From Clostridia bacterium (GTDB lineage Bacteria > Bacillota > Clostridia > Oscillospirales > Acutalibacteraceae): DNA of 59,495 bases. How positions within the stretch are numbered: the stretch's first letter is position 1; every line of letters begins with the position of its first letter. The stretch covers positions 1 through 59,495 of the forward strand of contig JAFQQM010000058.1 in NCBI GenBank assembly GCA_017410585.1, written 5' to 3'. Positions 49,500 to 57,996 of this stretch are shown in pieces. Under the pieces are notes generated by a model. It saw only the letters and a list, made by a program, of their open reading frames with translations. It was not told the origin of the DNA and did no database searches. The translations under genes and the position numbers were made by a program.

Positions 49500-49534
49500 A
49501 TTCTATCATTCTTTGCATCAAACATTGATATAAT
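49500..49534 (-). promoter_or_regulatory. Shared inverted-repeat element, copy B
   Basis: Arms ATTCTATCA (49500-49508) and TGATATAAT (49526-49534) flank a 17-base centre containing CTTTGCATCAA. It matches copy A at 42764-42796 and sits directly upstream of the ribosome binding site of the 1050-residue protein gene. The rest of 49535-49721 holds no gene I can support. Confidence 0.6.
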
Positions 49535-49721
49535 TAAGAATAAAATACTACTACCGGTATCATACCTCTTTTTTTTCGAAAAGTCAAGTGCTTTTTTCGA
49601 AAACAACCATTCCTCGCACCGGACGACGCGGCCAAGGGGGCATTCTTCGATTTCTCTCCCTTCGTCTTTTTGCTTCGCAAAACGCCATCCGCGACTATCG
49701 CGTGGCTTTCGTATGACAAAC

Positions 49722-49757
49722 AAACGGGAGAGAACGCCAAGGCGTTCTCTCCCGTTT
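49722..49757. terminator. Terminator of the helical protein gene
   Basis: A perfect 17-base stem, AAACGGGAGAGAACGCC (49722-49738) / GGCGTTCTCTCCCGTTT (49741-49757), seven bases past the stop at 49765. Read leftward it is followed by GTTTGTTTG. Confidence 0.85.
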
Positions 49758-49764
49758 GCTCGGT

Positions 49765-50199
49765 TTACAGAAAACGGCGAATGTCGATCGTCAATTTTTC
49801 CTCCAGATCGATCAGCCGTTTGGTCAGTTCCTTCGACTTTTCGGAAGCGTCGGTATGCTGGTTGAGATAACGGTTTAACGATTTGACCCCCATATGGCAA
49901 CCGTCGGTAATGAGATCGGCCACGCGGGCGTCCGACTCATCCACCGCCAGCATCACGTTGGTCTTGATCCACGACATCCCCTTGGCCATCGGATTGGGGT
50001 CTTTCCCCTCGTCCTCGTACAGCCGCAGTTGCTCTTGCACCTCGTTATTCAAGATCTCGTGCTTGTTTTTGCAATCAATGAGAAACTGCTTAAGTTCCTC
50101 CGACCGGACCGATTCCAGCACTTGGTCGATCGCCTCGACCCCCATCTTGACACCGGCATCGCATTCCCGCAACAGACGGATGGTATCCTGTTCTTTCAT
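49765..50199 (-). CDS. Ferritin-like four-helix protein of unknown function
   Basis: A 144-residue all-helical cytosolic protein. Four long helices are expected from the pattern of charged and Leu residues (TIRLLRECDAGVKMGVEAI, SEELKQFLIDCKNKHEILN, MSWIKTNVMLAVDESD, KELTKRLIDLEEKLTID). The arrangement resembles DUF2383/ferritin-like bundles of Clostridia, but a full set of iron ligands (ExxH pairs) is not obvious. The role is unknown. It is divergent from tdk, with both -10 elements embedded in one inverted repeat. GGAGTGAG precedes the start. Confidence 0.65.
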   Translation of the reverse strand: MKEQDTIRLLRECDAGVKMGVEAIDQVLESVRSEELKQFLIDCKNKHEILNNEVQEQLRLYEDEGKDPNPMAKGMSWIKTNVMLAVDESDARVADLITDGCHMGVKSLNRYLNQHTDASEKSKELTKRLIDLEEKLTIDIRRFL

Positions 50200-50221
50200 T
50201 TAACTCACTCCTTTCCCTCGG

Positions 50222-50286
50222 ATAGTATACCCGAAAAATAATGAAAATAAGGTCTTTATTTTTTTATTAATATATGGTATACTATA
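50222..50286. promoter_or_regulatory. Divergent promoters with mirrored -10 boxes
   Basis: ATAGTATACC (50222-50231) and GGTATACTAT (50276-50285) are perfect 10-base inverted arms about 45 bases apart. Each contains TATACT as a -10, one reading left for the helical protein and one right for tdk. The -35 positions are weak on both sides. Confidence 0.5.
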
Positions 50287-50312
50287 TTGATAACATAGGA
50301 GAGGTGCGGGTT

Positions 50313-50897
50313 ATGGCTAAGTTGTATTTCAAATACGGCGCGATGGGGTCTTCCAAGACCGCTCAGGCGCTCATCACCAAATTCAATTACGAGGAACGCG
50401 GGATGAAGGTGTGGCTCATCAAACCGGCGCTGGATGACCGCGACGGCAAAACGCTCATCAAATCGCGTATCGGGCTGTATGCCGAGTGCGACACGGTCAC
50501 CGAAGAAGACGATCTGTACGTCCGCTTTACCGAAGAGCATAGCGACTGTGACGTGGTGATCGCGGATGAGTGTCAATTCTTCACCGGCGCACACGTTGAC
50601 CAATTACGGCAGATCGTGGACGAACGGGATATTCCGGTACTTTGTTTCGGACTGCGTACCGATTTCCTCTGCCATCTGTTTACCGGCAGCCAACGGTTGT
50701 TTGAGTTGGCCGATTCCATCTCCGAGATCAAGACCATCTGCGAATGCGGCGCCAAAGCCACAGTCAACGCCCGTATCGCGGACGGCCGCATCGTCACCGA
50801 AGGCAGTCAAGTGATGCTTGGCGGCAACGATGCGTACATCGCTATGTGTCATCAATGCTGGGTCAACAAGATCCAAGCACAAAATAAAAAGAAGTGA
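50313..50897 (+). CDS. tdk: Thymidine kinase, type II
   Basis: A 194-residue cytosolic thymidine kinase. The P-loop is [12 protein letters not shown] near residue 8, the Walker B is VIADECQFF near 80, and the lasso and zinc region has CECGAKA and a late CHQCW. It phosphorylates thymidine (and deoxyuridine) with ATP. It is the first gene of a salvage operon; deoC follows ten bases later. The start at 50313 is preceded by GGAGAGGTG; the upstream in-frame ATG at 50274 lies in the promoter and is rejected. Confidence 0.93.
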   Translation: MAKLYFKYGAMGSSKTAQALITKFNYEERGMKVWLIKPALDDRDGKTLIKSRIGLYAECDTVTEEDDLYVRFTEEHSDCDVVIADECQFFTGAHVDQLRQIVDERDIPVLCFGLRTDFLCHLFTGSQRLFELADSISEIKTICECGAKATVNARIADGRIVTEGSQVMLGGNDAYIAMCHQCWVNKIQAQNKKK

Positions 50898-50907
50898 GGG
50901 AATAACC

Positions 50908-51576
50908 ATGACTTTACAAGACGTTCTTGCCAAATGCGATCACACCCTGCTGACCCAGACCGCCACTTGGGACGATATCCGTGCCATCTGCGATGACGGT
51001 ATCCGCTATCAGACCGCCTCGGTCTGTATTCCGGCGGCGTACGTCAAGCAGGCGAAGGAATACGTCGGCGATAAACTGGCTATCTGCACCGTCATCGGTT
51101 TCCCCAACGGCTATTCCACCACCGCCACCAAGGTGTTTGAATGCCGCGACGCGCTGGAAAACGGTGCCGACGAGATCGACACGGTCATCAACATCGGCTT
51201 CCTCAAATCCGGCCGCTACGACGAGATCTTGGACGAATTAAAAGCGCTCAAAGCGGTCTGCGGTGACAAGATCCTGAAGGTCATCATCGAGACCTGCCTG
51301 CTTACCGATGACGAGAAGATCAAGATGTGCGAATTGGTCACCGCCTCCGGCGCGGACTATATCAAAACGTCCACCGGCTTCTCCACCGCCGGCGCTACCT
51401 TTGACGACGTCAAGTTATTCGCCGAACATATCGGCGAAGGCGTCCGCATCAAGGCGGCAGGCGGCATCTCGTCCATCGCGGATGCCGAGCAGTTCGTGGC
51501 GCTGGGCGCCGACCGTCTCGGTACCAGCCGTATCGTCAAGATCGCCAAAAACGAAAACGCCCCCTCGGGCTATTAA
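50908..51576 (+). CDS. deoC: Deoxyribose-phosphate aldolase
   Basis: A 222-residue class I aldolase that splits 2-deoxyribose-5-phosphate into acetaldehyde and glyceraldehyde-3-phosphate. The active site is visible: the [10 protein letters not shown] strand, and the Schiff-base Lys in YIKTSTGF near residue 152, plus RIKAAGGIS near 185. The start at 50908 follows GTGAGGGAA; an earlier in-frame ATG at 50818 overlaps tdk. It completes the deoxynucleoside catabolic route with deoD, deoB and pdp, encoded directly downstream. Confidence 0.95.
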   Translation: MTLQDVLAKCDHTLLTQTATWDDIRAICDDGIRYQTASVCIPAAYVKQAKEYVGDKLAICTVIGFPNGYSTTATKVFECRDALENGADEIDTVINIGFLKSGRYDEILDELKALKAVCGDKILKVIIETCLLTDDEKIKMCELVTASGADYIKTSTGFSTAGATFDDVKLFAEHIGEGVRIKAAGGISSIADAEQFVALGADRLGTSRIVKIAKNENAPSGY

Positions 51577-51596
51577 TTTGCAGGAGGTAACACAGT

Positions 51597-52316
51597 ATGA
51601 GCAATCAACACACCCCCCACATCAAAGCCACCTCGGCGGATTTTGCCGAGACCGTGCTGATGCCCGGTGACCCGCTCCGTTCCAAGTTCGTAGCGGAGAA
51701 TTTTATTGACAGCCCCCGTCTGGTCAACAACGTCCGCGGCGTACAGGGGTATACCGGCACCTACCGCGGTGTTCCCGTTTCGGTGATGGCCAGCGGTATG
51801 GGTATGCCGTCGATCGGCATCTATTCGTATGAACTGTACAACTTCTTCGGCGTAGAGAACATCATCCGCATCGGCTCAGCCGGCGGTCTGGCCGACGACG
51901 TGCAGTTGCGTGACGTCATCATCGGTATGGGCGCTTGCACCAATTCCTGCTATCAGGATCAATACAAACTGGGCGGCAACTTCGCCCCCATCGCCAGTTG
52001 GGAGTTGCTCCGTCGCGCCGTTGAAGAAGCGGAAGCGCTCGGCGTGCGCTACAAGGTGGGCAATCTCCTCTCCTCCGACGTGTTCTATAACGCGGACAAG
52101 AACTTCAACCAAGGTTGGTATACTATGGGCGTGCTCGGCGTTGAGATGGAAGCCGCGGCACTGTATATGAACGCGGCGGCCGCCGGCAAGAAGGCGCTGG
52201 CCATCTGCACCGTGTCCGACCACATCCTGCGCGGCGAAGCGCTGGATGCGGATGCCCGCCAGAATACCTTTACCGATATGATGACTATCGCCCTCAACGT
52301 GGCGACTTCGGTGTAA
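51597..52316 (+). CDS. deoD: Purine-nucleoside phosphorylase, DeoD type
   Basis: A 239-residue hexameric-type (NP-I) phosphorylase. Diagnostic stretches are VLMPGDPLRSKFVAE near residue 21, SGMGMPSIGIYSYEL, IRIGSAGG, and EMEAAALYMNA near 180 with the catalytic acidic residue later in the TVSDHI stretch. It converts (deoxy)inosine and adenosine or guanosine nucleosides to base and (deoxy)ribose-1-phosphate. GCAGGAGG precedes the start, and four bases separate it from deoB. Confidence 0.95.
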   Translation: MSNQHTPHIKATSADFAETVLMPGDPLRSKFVAENFIDSPRLVNNVRGVQGYTGTYRGVPVSVMASGMGMPSIGIYSYELYNFFGVENIIRIGSAGGLADDVQLRDVIIGMGACTNSCYQDQYKLGGNFAPIASWELLRRAVEEAEALGVRYKVGNLLSSDVFYNADKNFNQGWYTMGVLGVEMEAAALYMNAAAAGKKALAICTVSDHILRGEALDADARQNTFTDMMTIALNVATSV

Positions 52317-52320
52317 GCCT

Positions 52321-53460
52321 ATGAAACGAGTATTTTTAATTGTATTGGATTCCTTCGGCATCGGAGAAGCACCGGACGCCGCCGCCTTCGGTGACGCCGG
52401 TGCCAATACCGTGCGCAGTATCGCCGCCACCGGCGAACTGCAGATGCCGCAGATGACCGCGATGGGTTTCGGTAACATCGACGGGGTCGAGGTGATCGCC
52501 AAGACCGACTCTCCCACCGCCACCGTGGCCCGTATCCGCGAAAAAAGCCCCGGTAAGGACACCACCATCGGGCATTGGGAGATTGCCGGTCTGGTCTCCG
52601 AATCGGCTATGCCCACCTACCCCGACGGCTTTCCGCCGGAGATCATCGATGCCTTTGAGGCGGCCGCCGGATACGGCACCATCTGCAACCGCCCCTACTC
52701 CGGCACCGACGTCATCCGTGATTACGGCGAAGAGCATCTGAAGACCGGCAAACTGATCGTCTATACTTCCGCTGACAGCGTGTTCCAGATCGCCGCCCAT
52801 GAGGAACTGGTACCGCTGGAAGAGTTATACCGTATCTGCCGCGTTGCCCGTGAACTGTTGCAGGGCAAACACGGCGTCGGCCGTGTGATCGCGCGTCCGT
52901 TTGTCGGCACCTGTGCGGCGGATTTCAAGCGGACCGCCAATCGTCGTGATTTCTCGCTGGTACCGCCGAAGGCGACCGTATTGAATCGGTTGAGCGAAGC
53001 CGGCTACGACGTCATCGGCGTGGGAAAGATCGGCGATATCTTCTCGATGTCGGGCATTACCGAGACCCATCCTACCCACGGCAACACCGAGGGAATGGAC
53101 GTTGCCGCCGCTATGGCGGAAAAGGACTTTAACGGTCTGTGCTTTATCAATTTGGTGGATTTCGATATGCTGTACGGTCACCGTCAGGATGCGGCCGGCT
53201 ATGCCGCCGCCATCAGTGCATTTGACCGCTGGCTGGGGGATTTCATCGGCCAACTGCGGGAGGATGACGCGCTCATCATCACCGCTGACCACGGCTGTGA
53301 TCCGTCGGACAACAGCACCGACCACACCCGCGAATATATTCCGTATCTGCTGTACGGAAAGCGCATCCACCCCGAAAATCTCGGCACGTTGTACGGCTTT
53401 GATCACATCAGCGAGACCGTCTGGCGATTGCTGACAAGCGAAGGTGAAGACAATGAATAA
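52321..53460 (+). CDS. deoB: Phosphopentomutase
   Basis: A 379-residue metal-dependent phosphopentomutase of the alkaline phosphatase superfamily. The first metal Asp is in VLDSFGIGEAPDA near residue 10, the catalytic Thr region in GKDTTIGHWEIAG near 84, and further metal ligands in NLVDFDMLYGHR and TADHGCDPSDNSTDHTRE. It interconverts ribose/deoxyribose 1- and 5-phosphates, feeding deoC. The last codons overlap the start of cdd by eight bases. Confidence 0.95.
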   Translation: MKRVFLIVLDSFGIGEAPDAAAFGDAGANTVRSIAATGELQMPQMTAMGFGNIDGVEVIAKTDSPTATVARIREKSPGKDTTIGHWEIAGLVSESAMPTYPDGFPPEIIDAFEAAAGYGTICNRPYSGTDVIRDYGEEHLKTGKLIVYTSADSVFQIAAHEELVPLEELYRICRVARELLQGKHGVGRVIARPFVGTCAADFKRTANRRDFSLVPPKATVLNRLSEAGYDVIGVGKIGDIFSMSGITETHPTHGNTEGMDVAAAMAEKDFNGLCFINLVDFDMLYGHRQDAAGYAAAISAFDRWLGDFIGQLREDDALIITADHGCDPSDNSTDHTREYIPYLLYGKRIHPENLGTLYGFDHISETVWRLLTSEGEDNE

Positions 53461-53863
53461 GTATCAGTCGCTGGTCGAGGCGGCGGTGGCGGCGCGCGAG
53501 CGCAGTTATTGCCCCTATTCCGGCTTTGCGGTCGGTGCGGCGTTGTTGACCGCCGACGGCACGGTGTTCACCGGCGCCAACATCGAATCCGCCAGTTATA
53601 CCCCCACCGTCTGCGCCGAGCGGGTGGCGGTCTTCACCGCCGTCCATCAGGGACAGCGGCAGTTTGAGGCGATCGCGGTGGTCGGCGGCAAGGCCGGCGA
53701 GCCGGTCACGACCTACTGCCCGCCCTGCGGCGTCTGCCGTCAAGTGTTGGCGGAGTTTGGCCATACCGCTATGCCGGTATTGCTGTACGACGGCAAACAG
53801 ATCAAAGAACTGACCCTCGGCACACTGTTGCCGGAGGTCTTTGACAAACACAATCTGGATTGA
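53453..53863 (+). CDS. cdd: Cytidine deaminase
   Basis: A 136-residue homotetrameric-type cytidine deaminase that makes (deoxy)uridine from (deoxy)cytidine. Zinc and catalytic residues are in TVCAERVAV (Cys and Glu) and PPCGVCRQ near residue 84; SYCPYSGFAVGAAL begins the domain. The start at 53453 lies inside the deoB end and follows AAGGTG; an alternative ATG at 53444 has no better site. Uridine produced goes to pdp or udk. Confidence 0.95.
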   Translation: MNKYQSLVEAAVAARERSYCPYSGFAVGAALLTADGTVFTGANIESASYTPTVCAERVAVFTAVHQGQRQFEAIAVVGGKAGEPVTTYCPPCGVCRQVLAEFGHTAMPVLLYDGKQIKELTLGTLLPEVFDKHNLD

Positions 53864-53874
53864 GGTAGCCGACT

Positions 53875-55176
53875 ATGAGAATGTACGATCTCATTGAAAA
53901 GAAAAAACACGGCGAGGCGTTGACCGCGGAAGAGATCCGCGAGATGATCGCCGCCTATACCGCCGGCGATATCCCCGACTATCAGATGTCGGCAATGACC
54001 ATGGCCATCTACTTCCAAGGGATGACCGACCGTGAGATCTTTGATCTCACCGATGCGATGGCGCATTCCGGCGATACGGTGGATCTCTCCGCCTTCGGTG
54101 ACCGTAGCGTGGACAAGCATTCCACCGGCGGCGTCGGCGACAAGACCACCCTCATCGTCACCCCCATCGTCGCGGCCTGCGGCGGTATGGTGGCCAAAAT
54201 GAGCGGTCGCGGTCTGGGTCACACCGGCGGTACGGTGGATAAACTGGAATCCTTCCCTGGTTTCCGCACCTCGCTGGAGCCGGCGGAATTTACCGCGCAG
54301 GTCACCCGTTGCGGGTTGGCGGTCATCGGGCAGAGTGCCGACTTAGCACCCGCCGATAAAAAACTGTACGCCCTGCGGGACGTCACCGCCACGGTGGATT
54401 CCATCCCGCTGATTGCCTCATCCATTATGAGCAAAAAACTCGCTGCCGGTACCAAATCCATCGTACTGGACGTCAAGTGCGGCAGCGGTGCGTTTATGCA
54501 CGGTCTGGACAACGCCGTGGCACTCGCCGAAACGATGGTCCGCATCGGCAAGGCGCACGGACGAAACACCGCCGCGGTCATCAGCAATATGGATCGCCCG
54601 CTCGGGCACGCCATCGGTAATGCGATGGAGGTGTGCGAAGCGATGGAGGTGCTTCGCGGTGAAGGCCCCGACGATCTGCGGGAAATTTGCCTGACCCTCG
54701 CTTCCAAGATGGTGGAACTCTCTTGCGGGTTGTCGGCTGACGAGGCCGCCAAAGCCACTGCCGAAGCGCTGAACGGCGGTAAGGCACTCGCCAAGTTCCG
54801 TGAATGGATCGGTGAACAGGGCGGCGACACCGCTTATGTGGACGATCCCTCGCTGTTTGGCGTGGCGGCTTATACCGCCGAGGTAAAAGCACCCGCCGCC
54901 GGCGTCATTCTCTCCTGCAACGCCGAACAGATCGGCACCGCCGCGATGGTGCTGGGAGCCGGTCGGCAGACCAAAGACTCGGTCATCGACCCGCGTGCCG
55001 GTATCACTCTGGTGAAGAAACCGGCCGATACGGTCAAGGCCGGCGACGTCATCGCCCGTCTGTACACCGAAAAGGCGGAGACGCTGGAAGCCGCCGCCAA
55101 GTTGGTGCAAGAGGCGCTGACCTTTACCGATCGACCGGTGGAACAGCAACCGCTGGTCTATCGCGTCATTTCGTAA
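53875..55176 (+). CDS. pdp: Pyrimidine-nucleoside phosphorylase
   Basis: A 433-residue NP-II phosphorylase acting on uridine, thymidine and deoxyuridine. Signatures are KHSTGGVGDKTTLIVTPI near residue 81 (phosphate and K+ site), MSGRGLGHTGGTVDKLES near 107, and the substrate-binding ALRDVTATVDSIPLIASSIMSKKLAAG region. The three-domain layout and length match the Bacillus Pdp rather than the E. coli DeoA. GAGGTAG precedes the start. It passes the sugar phosphate to deoB and deoC. Confidence 0.94.
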   Translation: MRMYDLIEKKKHGEALTAEEIREMIAAYTAGDIPDYQMSAMTMAIYFQGMTDREIFDLTDAMAHSGDTVDLSAFGDRSVDKHSTGGVGDKTTLIVTPIVAACGGMVAKMSGRGLGHTGGTVDKLESFPGFRTSLEPAEFTAQVTRCGLAVIGQSADLAPADKKLYALRDVTATVDSIPLIASSIMSKKLAAGTKSIVLDVKCGSGAFMHGLDNAVALAETMVRIGKAHGRNTAAVISNMDRPLGHAIGNAMEVCEAMEVLRGEGPDDLREICLTLASKMVELSCGLSADEAAKATAEALNGGKALAKFREWIGEQGGDTAYVDDPSLFGVAAYTAEVKAPAAGVILSCNAEQIGTAAMVLGAGRQTKDSVIDPRAGITLVKKPADTVKAGDVIARLYTEKAETLEAAAKLVQEALTFTDRPVEQQPLVYRVIS

Positions 55177-55194
55177 GCGATGCAGGAGGGTTTT

Positions 55195-55812
55195 ATGAAA
55201 CAGCATCTGATCATCGGCATTGCCGGCGGTTCCGGCAGCGGCAAGACCACGCTCGCGGAAAACATTGCCCGTCACTTCGGTAACGAGGTATCAGTCATCC
55301 GGCACGACAACTACTATAAGGCACAGCCGAATCTGTCCTATGAGCAACGCGCTCAGATGAACTACGACCATCCCTCAGCGTTTGACTCCGAGCTGCTGCT
55401 TCGGCATCTGGACGCGCTGAAAGCGGGGCGGGCGGTGGACGGTCCGGTGTACGACTACGCCCAGCACGACCGCAGTACCGAAACGGTGCGCATCGAAAGC
55501 ACCGACGTCATCATTCTGGAAGGCATCCTCATCTTTGAAAACGCCGACATTCTTAAGCGTTTGGATATGAAAATCTACGTCGACACCGATGCGGACGTCC
55601 GCATCGTGCGCCGTATCCTGCGTGACGTGGAACAGCGCGGGCGCAGTTTGGAATCGGTCATTTCGCAGTATTTGGCCACCGTCAAGCCGATGCACGAAGC
55701 CTTTGTAGAGCCCAGTAAAAAGAAAGCGGATATCATCATTCCGGAAGGCGGCAAAAATCCGGTTGCCTACGGGATGATCATCAACCGCATCGAAACCTAT
55801 CTTTCGGAATAA
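55195..55812 (+). CDS. udk: Uridine kinase
   Basis: A 205-residue uridine/cytidine kinase. The P-loop is GIAGGSGSGKTTLAENIA near residue 8, followed by RHDNYYK, NYDHPSAFD near 62, and the lid region RRILRDVEQRGR. It phosphorylates uridine and cytidine using ATP or GTP. The start at 55195 follows GGAGGG; the frame from 55180 is too close to the pdp stop. It balances catabolism by the phosphorylases in the same operon. Confidence 0.94.
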   Translation: MKQHLIIGIAGGSGSGKTTLAENIARHFGNEVSVIRHDNYYKAQPNLSYEQRAQMNYDHPSAFDSELLLRHLDALKAGRAVDGPVYDYAQHDRSTETVRIESTDVIILEGILIFENADILKRLDMKIYVDTDADVRIVRRILRDVEQRGRSLESVISQYLATVKPMHEAFVEPSKKKADIIIPEGGKNPVAYGMIINRIETYLSE

Positions 55813-55839
55813 TCCCCCACCAAAAACGGAGGTTATTAT

Positions 55840-57039
55840 ATGGCTAAACAATCCGCTCTTTCCGAGCAATTGATCCAACAAATGGAGGCCGACAAGCAAA
55901 GCGGCAATTACCCGCAACTGGCCTTCCGAAACGAAGCGGCGATCCGCCGTCGAGGCGGCACCGATCCCGATATGATCTGGCGTCCCGTGTTTGCGCGGGA
56001 TACCGACAAGATCGTTTACTGCCCGTACTACAACCGATACACCGACAAAACGCAGGTGTTCTCGCTGTACAAAAACGACGATATCACCCGCCGCAGTCTG
56101 CACGTGCAATTGGTCTCCCGCATCTCCCGTACCATCGGTGCGGCATTGCACCTCAATCTCGATCTCATCGAAGCGATCGCGCTGGGTCACGACATCGGGC
56201 ATCCGCCCTTTGCGCACAGCGGCGAGAAGTATCTGGATGCCTTATCGTATGAGCACACCGGCCGGCATTTCTATCACAACATCCATTCGGTGCGGGTACT
56301 GGACAAGATCTTCCCGCAAAATATCAGCCTGCAGACCTTAGACGGCATCGCCGGTCACAACGGCGAATTTGAGTGTGAGGAATACCATCCGGTCAAGTTG
56401 TCCGGCTTTGACGAGTTCGAGCGTATGATCGAGCGGTGTTACACCGACGAGGCGTTTACCCAGACCATTATGCCTTCCACACTGGAAGGTTGCGTGGTGC
56501 GGCTGTCGGATATCATTGCCTATCTCGGCAAGGATCGGCAGGATGCCGTGCTGACCAAGACGGTGGATGCCGATCTGTTTGAGGATAAAGTGATGGGCGG
56601 CGTCAACGCCGACATCATCAACGATCTGGTAGTCAACGTGGTGGAGAACAGTTACGGAAAACCGTATATCAAACTGGATACCGAGCATTTCAAGAAGGTA
56701 AAAGAAGCCAAATCCGCCAACTACGCCCTCATTTACAATAATGCCGCCGCCGGTTCCAAACTGGGGACGACCGTCCGGCCGATGATGGCGGAGATCTACG
56801 GGCAACTGCTGGATGATCTGAAGGCCGGCAACACCCTGTCGCCGGTGTACACCCATCACATCAACTACGTCAACAACGCCCCCTACAAGCGCGAAAAGCC
56901 GTATGAGCAGACCGATCCCAACCAGATCGTCATCGACTATATCGCCAGTATGACCGACGATTACCTCATCGAATTGCACAGTTATCTGTTCCCCGAAAGC
57001 GACCTGCGGGTGGAATATCAGGGCTATTTTAACAAGTAA
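55840..57039 (+). CDS. dGTPase-like HD-domain phosphohydrolase
   Basis: A 399-residue protein of the dNTP triphosphohydrolase family. The HD signature is IALGHDIGHPPFAHSGEKYL near residue 109, with earlier DITRRSLHVQLVSRISRTI as the usual second conserved helix, and GIAGHNGEFECEEYHP. An inserted RRRGGTDPDMIWRPVFARD segment near the N-terminus is typical of the family. It likely hydrolyses dNTPs to deoxynucleosides and triphosphate, supplying the other enzymes in the operon. GGAGG precedes the start. Confidence 0.9.
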   Translation: MAKQSALSEQLIQQMEADKQSGNYPQLAFRNEAAIRRRGGTDPDMIWRPVFARDTDKIVYCPYYNRYTDKTQVFSLYKNDDITRRSLHVQLVSRISRTIGAALHLNLDLIEAIALGHDIGHPPFAHSGEKYLDALSYEHTGRHFYHNIHSVRVLDKIFPQNISLQTLDGIAGHNGEFECEEYHPVKLSGFDEFERMIERCYTDEAFTQTIMPSTLEGCVVRLSDIIAYLGKDRQDAVLTKTVDADLFEDKVMGGVNADIINDLVVNVVENSYGKPYIKLDTEHFKKVKEAKSANYALIYNNAAAGSKLGTTVRPMMAEIYGQLLDDLKAGNTLSPVYTHHINYVNNAPYKREKPYEQTDPNQIVIDYIASMTDDYLIELHSYLFPESDLRVEYQGYFNK

Positions 57040-57051
57040 AGGAAAATCCGT

Positions 57052-57996
57052 ATGTTTGAATCCGTTTTACAACTCATCGAGCAGTATCCCCGCATCATCA
57101 TCCACCGGCACGACCGCCCAGACGGAGACGCACTCGGCAGTCAGTTCGGCCTCAAGCGGATACTGACCGCCACCTATCCCGACAAGGAGATCTACGCGGT
57201 GGGTGATATGACCGCCCGCTACGCGTTTATTCTCGGAGACGAGCAACCGGATACCATCCCCGACAACTATTATAACGACGCCTTGGCGATCATTTTGGAT
57301 ACCTCGGCGCCGGCGCTCATCAGCGACGGACGGTATGCCACTGCCGCCGCCACTGCACGGTTGGATCACCACATTTTTGTGGAAAAGATCGCCGATACGG
57401 AAGTAACCGATACCTCCTTTGAAAGTTGTTGCGGTCTGGTGACCGCTATGGCGATCGAAGGCGGTCTGACGGTGCCGTCGGCCGCGGCCGCGGCGCTGTA
57501 CACCGGTATGGTGACCGATTCCGGCCGGTTCCGTTACGACAGCACCAACGCGCAGACCTTCCGGCTGGCGGCCTTTTTGCTGGAACGGGAGTTTGATACC
57601 AACGACATCTACCGCGAACTGTACGCGGATGACCTTGAAAAGCAACAGTTGCGCGCCCGTTTTACGCTGAAGATCCAAACTACCCCGCATCGTGTGGCGT
57701 ATATCTACACCACCCGCGAAGAGGTGGCGGAATGCGGGGCGGATATCTTCTCCATTTCGCGCGGGATGGTCGGCACGATGTCCGATCTGCGCGGCATCGA
57801 CAGTTGGGTCAACTTCACCGAATCGGAAAACGGTGTGTTGTGTGAACTGCGCTCGAACCGTTACAACATCAATCCCATCGCTGTGAAATACGGCGGTGGC
57901 GGTCACGCCAAAGCCAGCGGCGCAACCGTCGGGTCACGCGAAGAGGCGATGCAGATGCTGGCCGACCTTTGCGCTTTATCGGAGGACAAACAATGA
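57052..57996 (+). CDS. DHH/DHHA1 phosphoesterase (NrnA-like), first of a pair
   Basis: A 314-residue nanoRNase/pAp-phosphatase-like enzyme. DHH motifs are HRHDRPDGDALGSQ near residue 19, LDTSAP near 82, RLDHHIF near 104 and GMVTDSGRFRYD near 151; the DHHA1 RNA-binding motif GGGGHAKASG is near the end. Relatives degrade 2-5-mer RNA and dephosphorylate pAp. It is followed by a paralog with an ATGA overlap, so the two are coordinately made; AAAGGA precedes the start. Confidence 0.9.
   Translation: MFESVLQLIEQYPRIIIHRHDRPDGDALGSQFGLKRILTATYPDKEIYAVGDMTARYAFILGDEQPDTIPDNYYNDALAIILDTSAPALISDGRYATAAATARLDHHIFVEKIADTEVTDTSFESCCGLVTAMAIEGGLTVPSAAAAALYTGMVTDSGRFRYDSTNAQTFRLAAFLLEREFDTNDIYRELYADDLEKQQLRARFTLKIQTTPHRVAYIYTTREEVAECGADIFSISRGMVGTMSDLRGIDSWVNFTESENGVLCELRSNRYNINPIAVKYGGGGHAKASGATVGSREEAMQMLADLCALSEDKQ

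Noticed and set aside
43151-49528. Very long open frames on the plus strand opposite the secreted proteins (1009 and 1086 codons)
   Set aside because: They are mirror images of real genes caused by codon bias; the translations are Arg/His/Gly-rich with no domains or ribosome binding sites, while the minus-strand frames have signal peptides and recognisable modules.
49484-49900. 139-residue N-terminal extension of the 1050-residue protein
   Set aside because: It would precede a perfect signal peptide and ribosome binding site at 49483, and runs through a terminator hairpin and the end of another gene.
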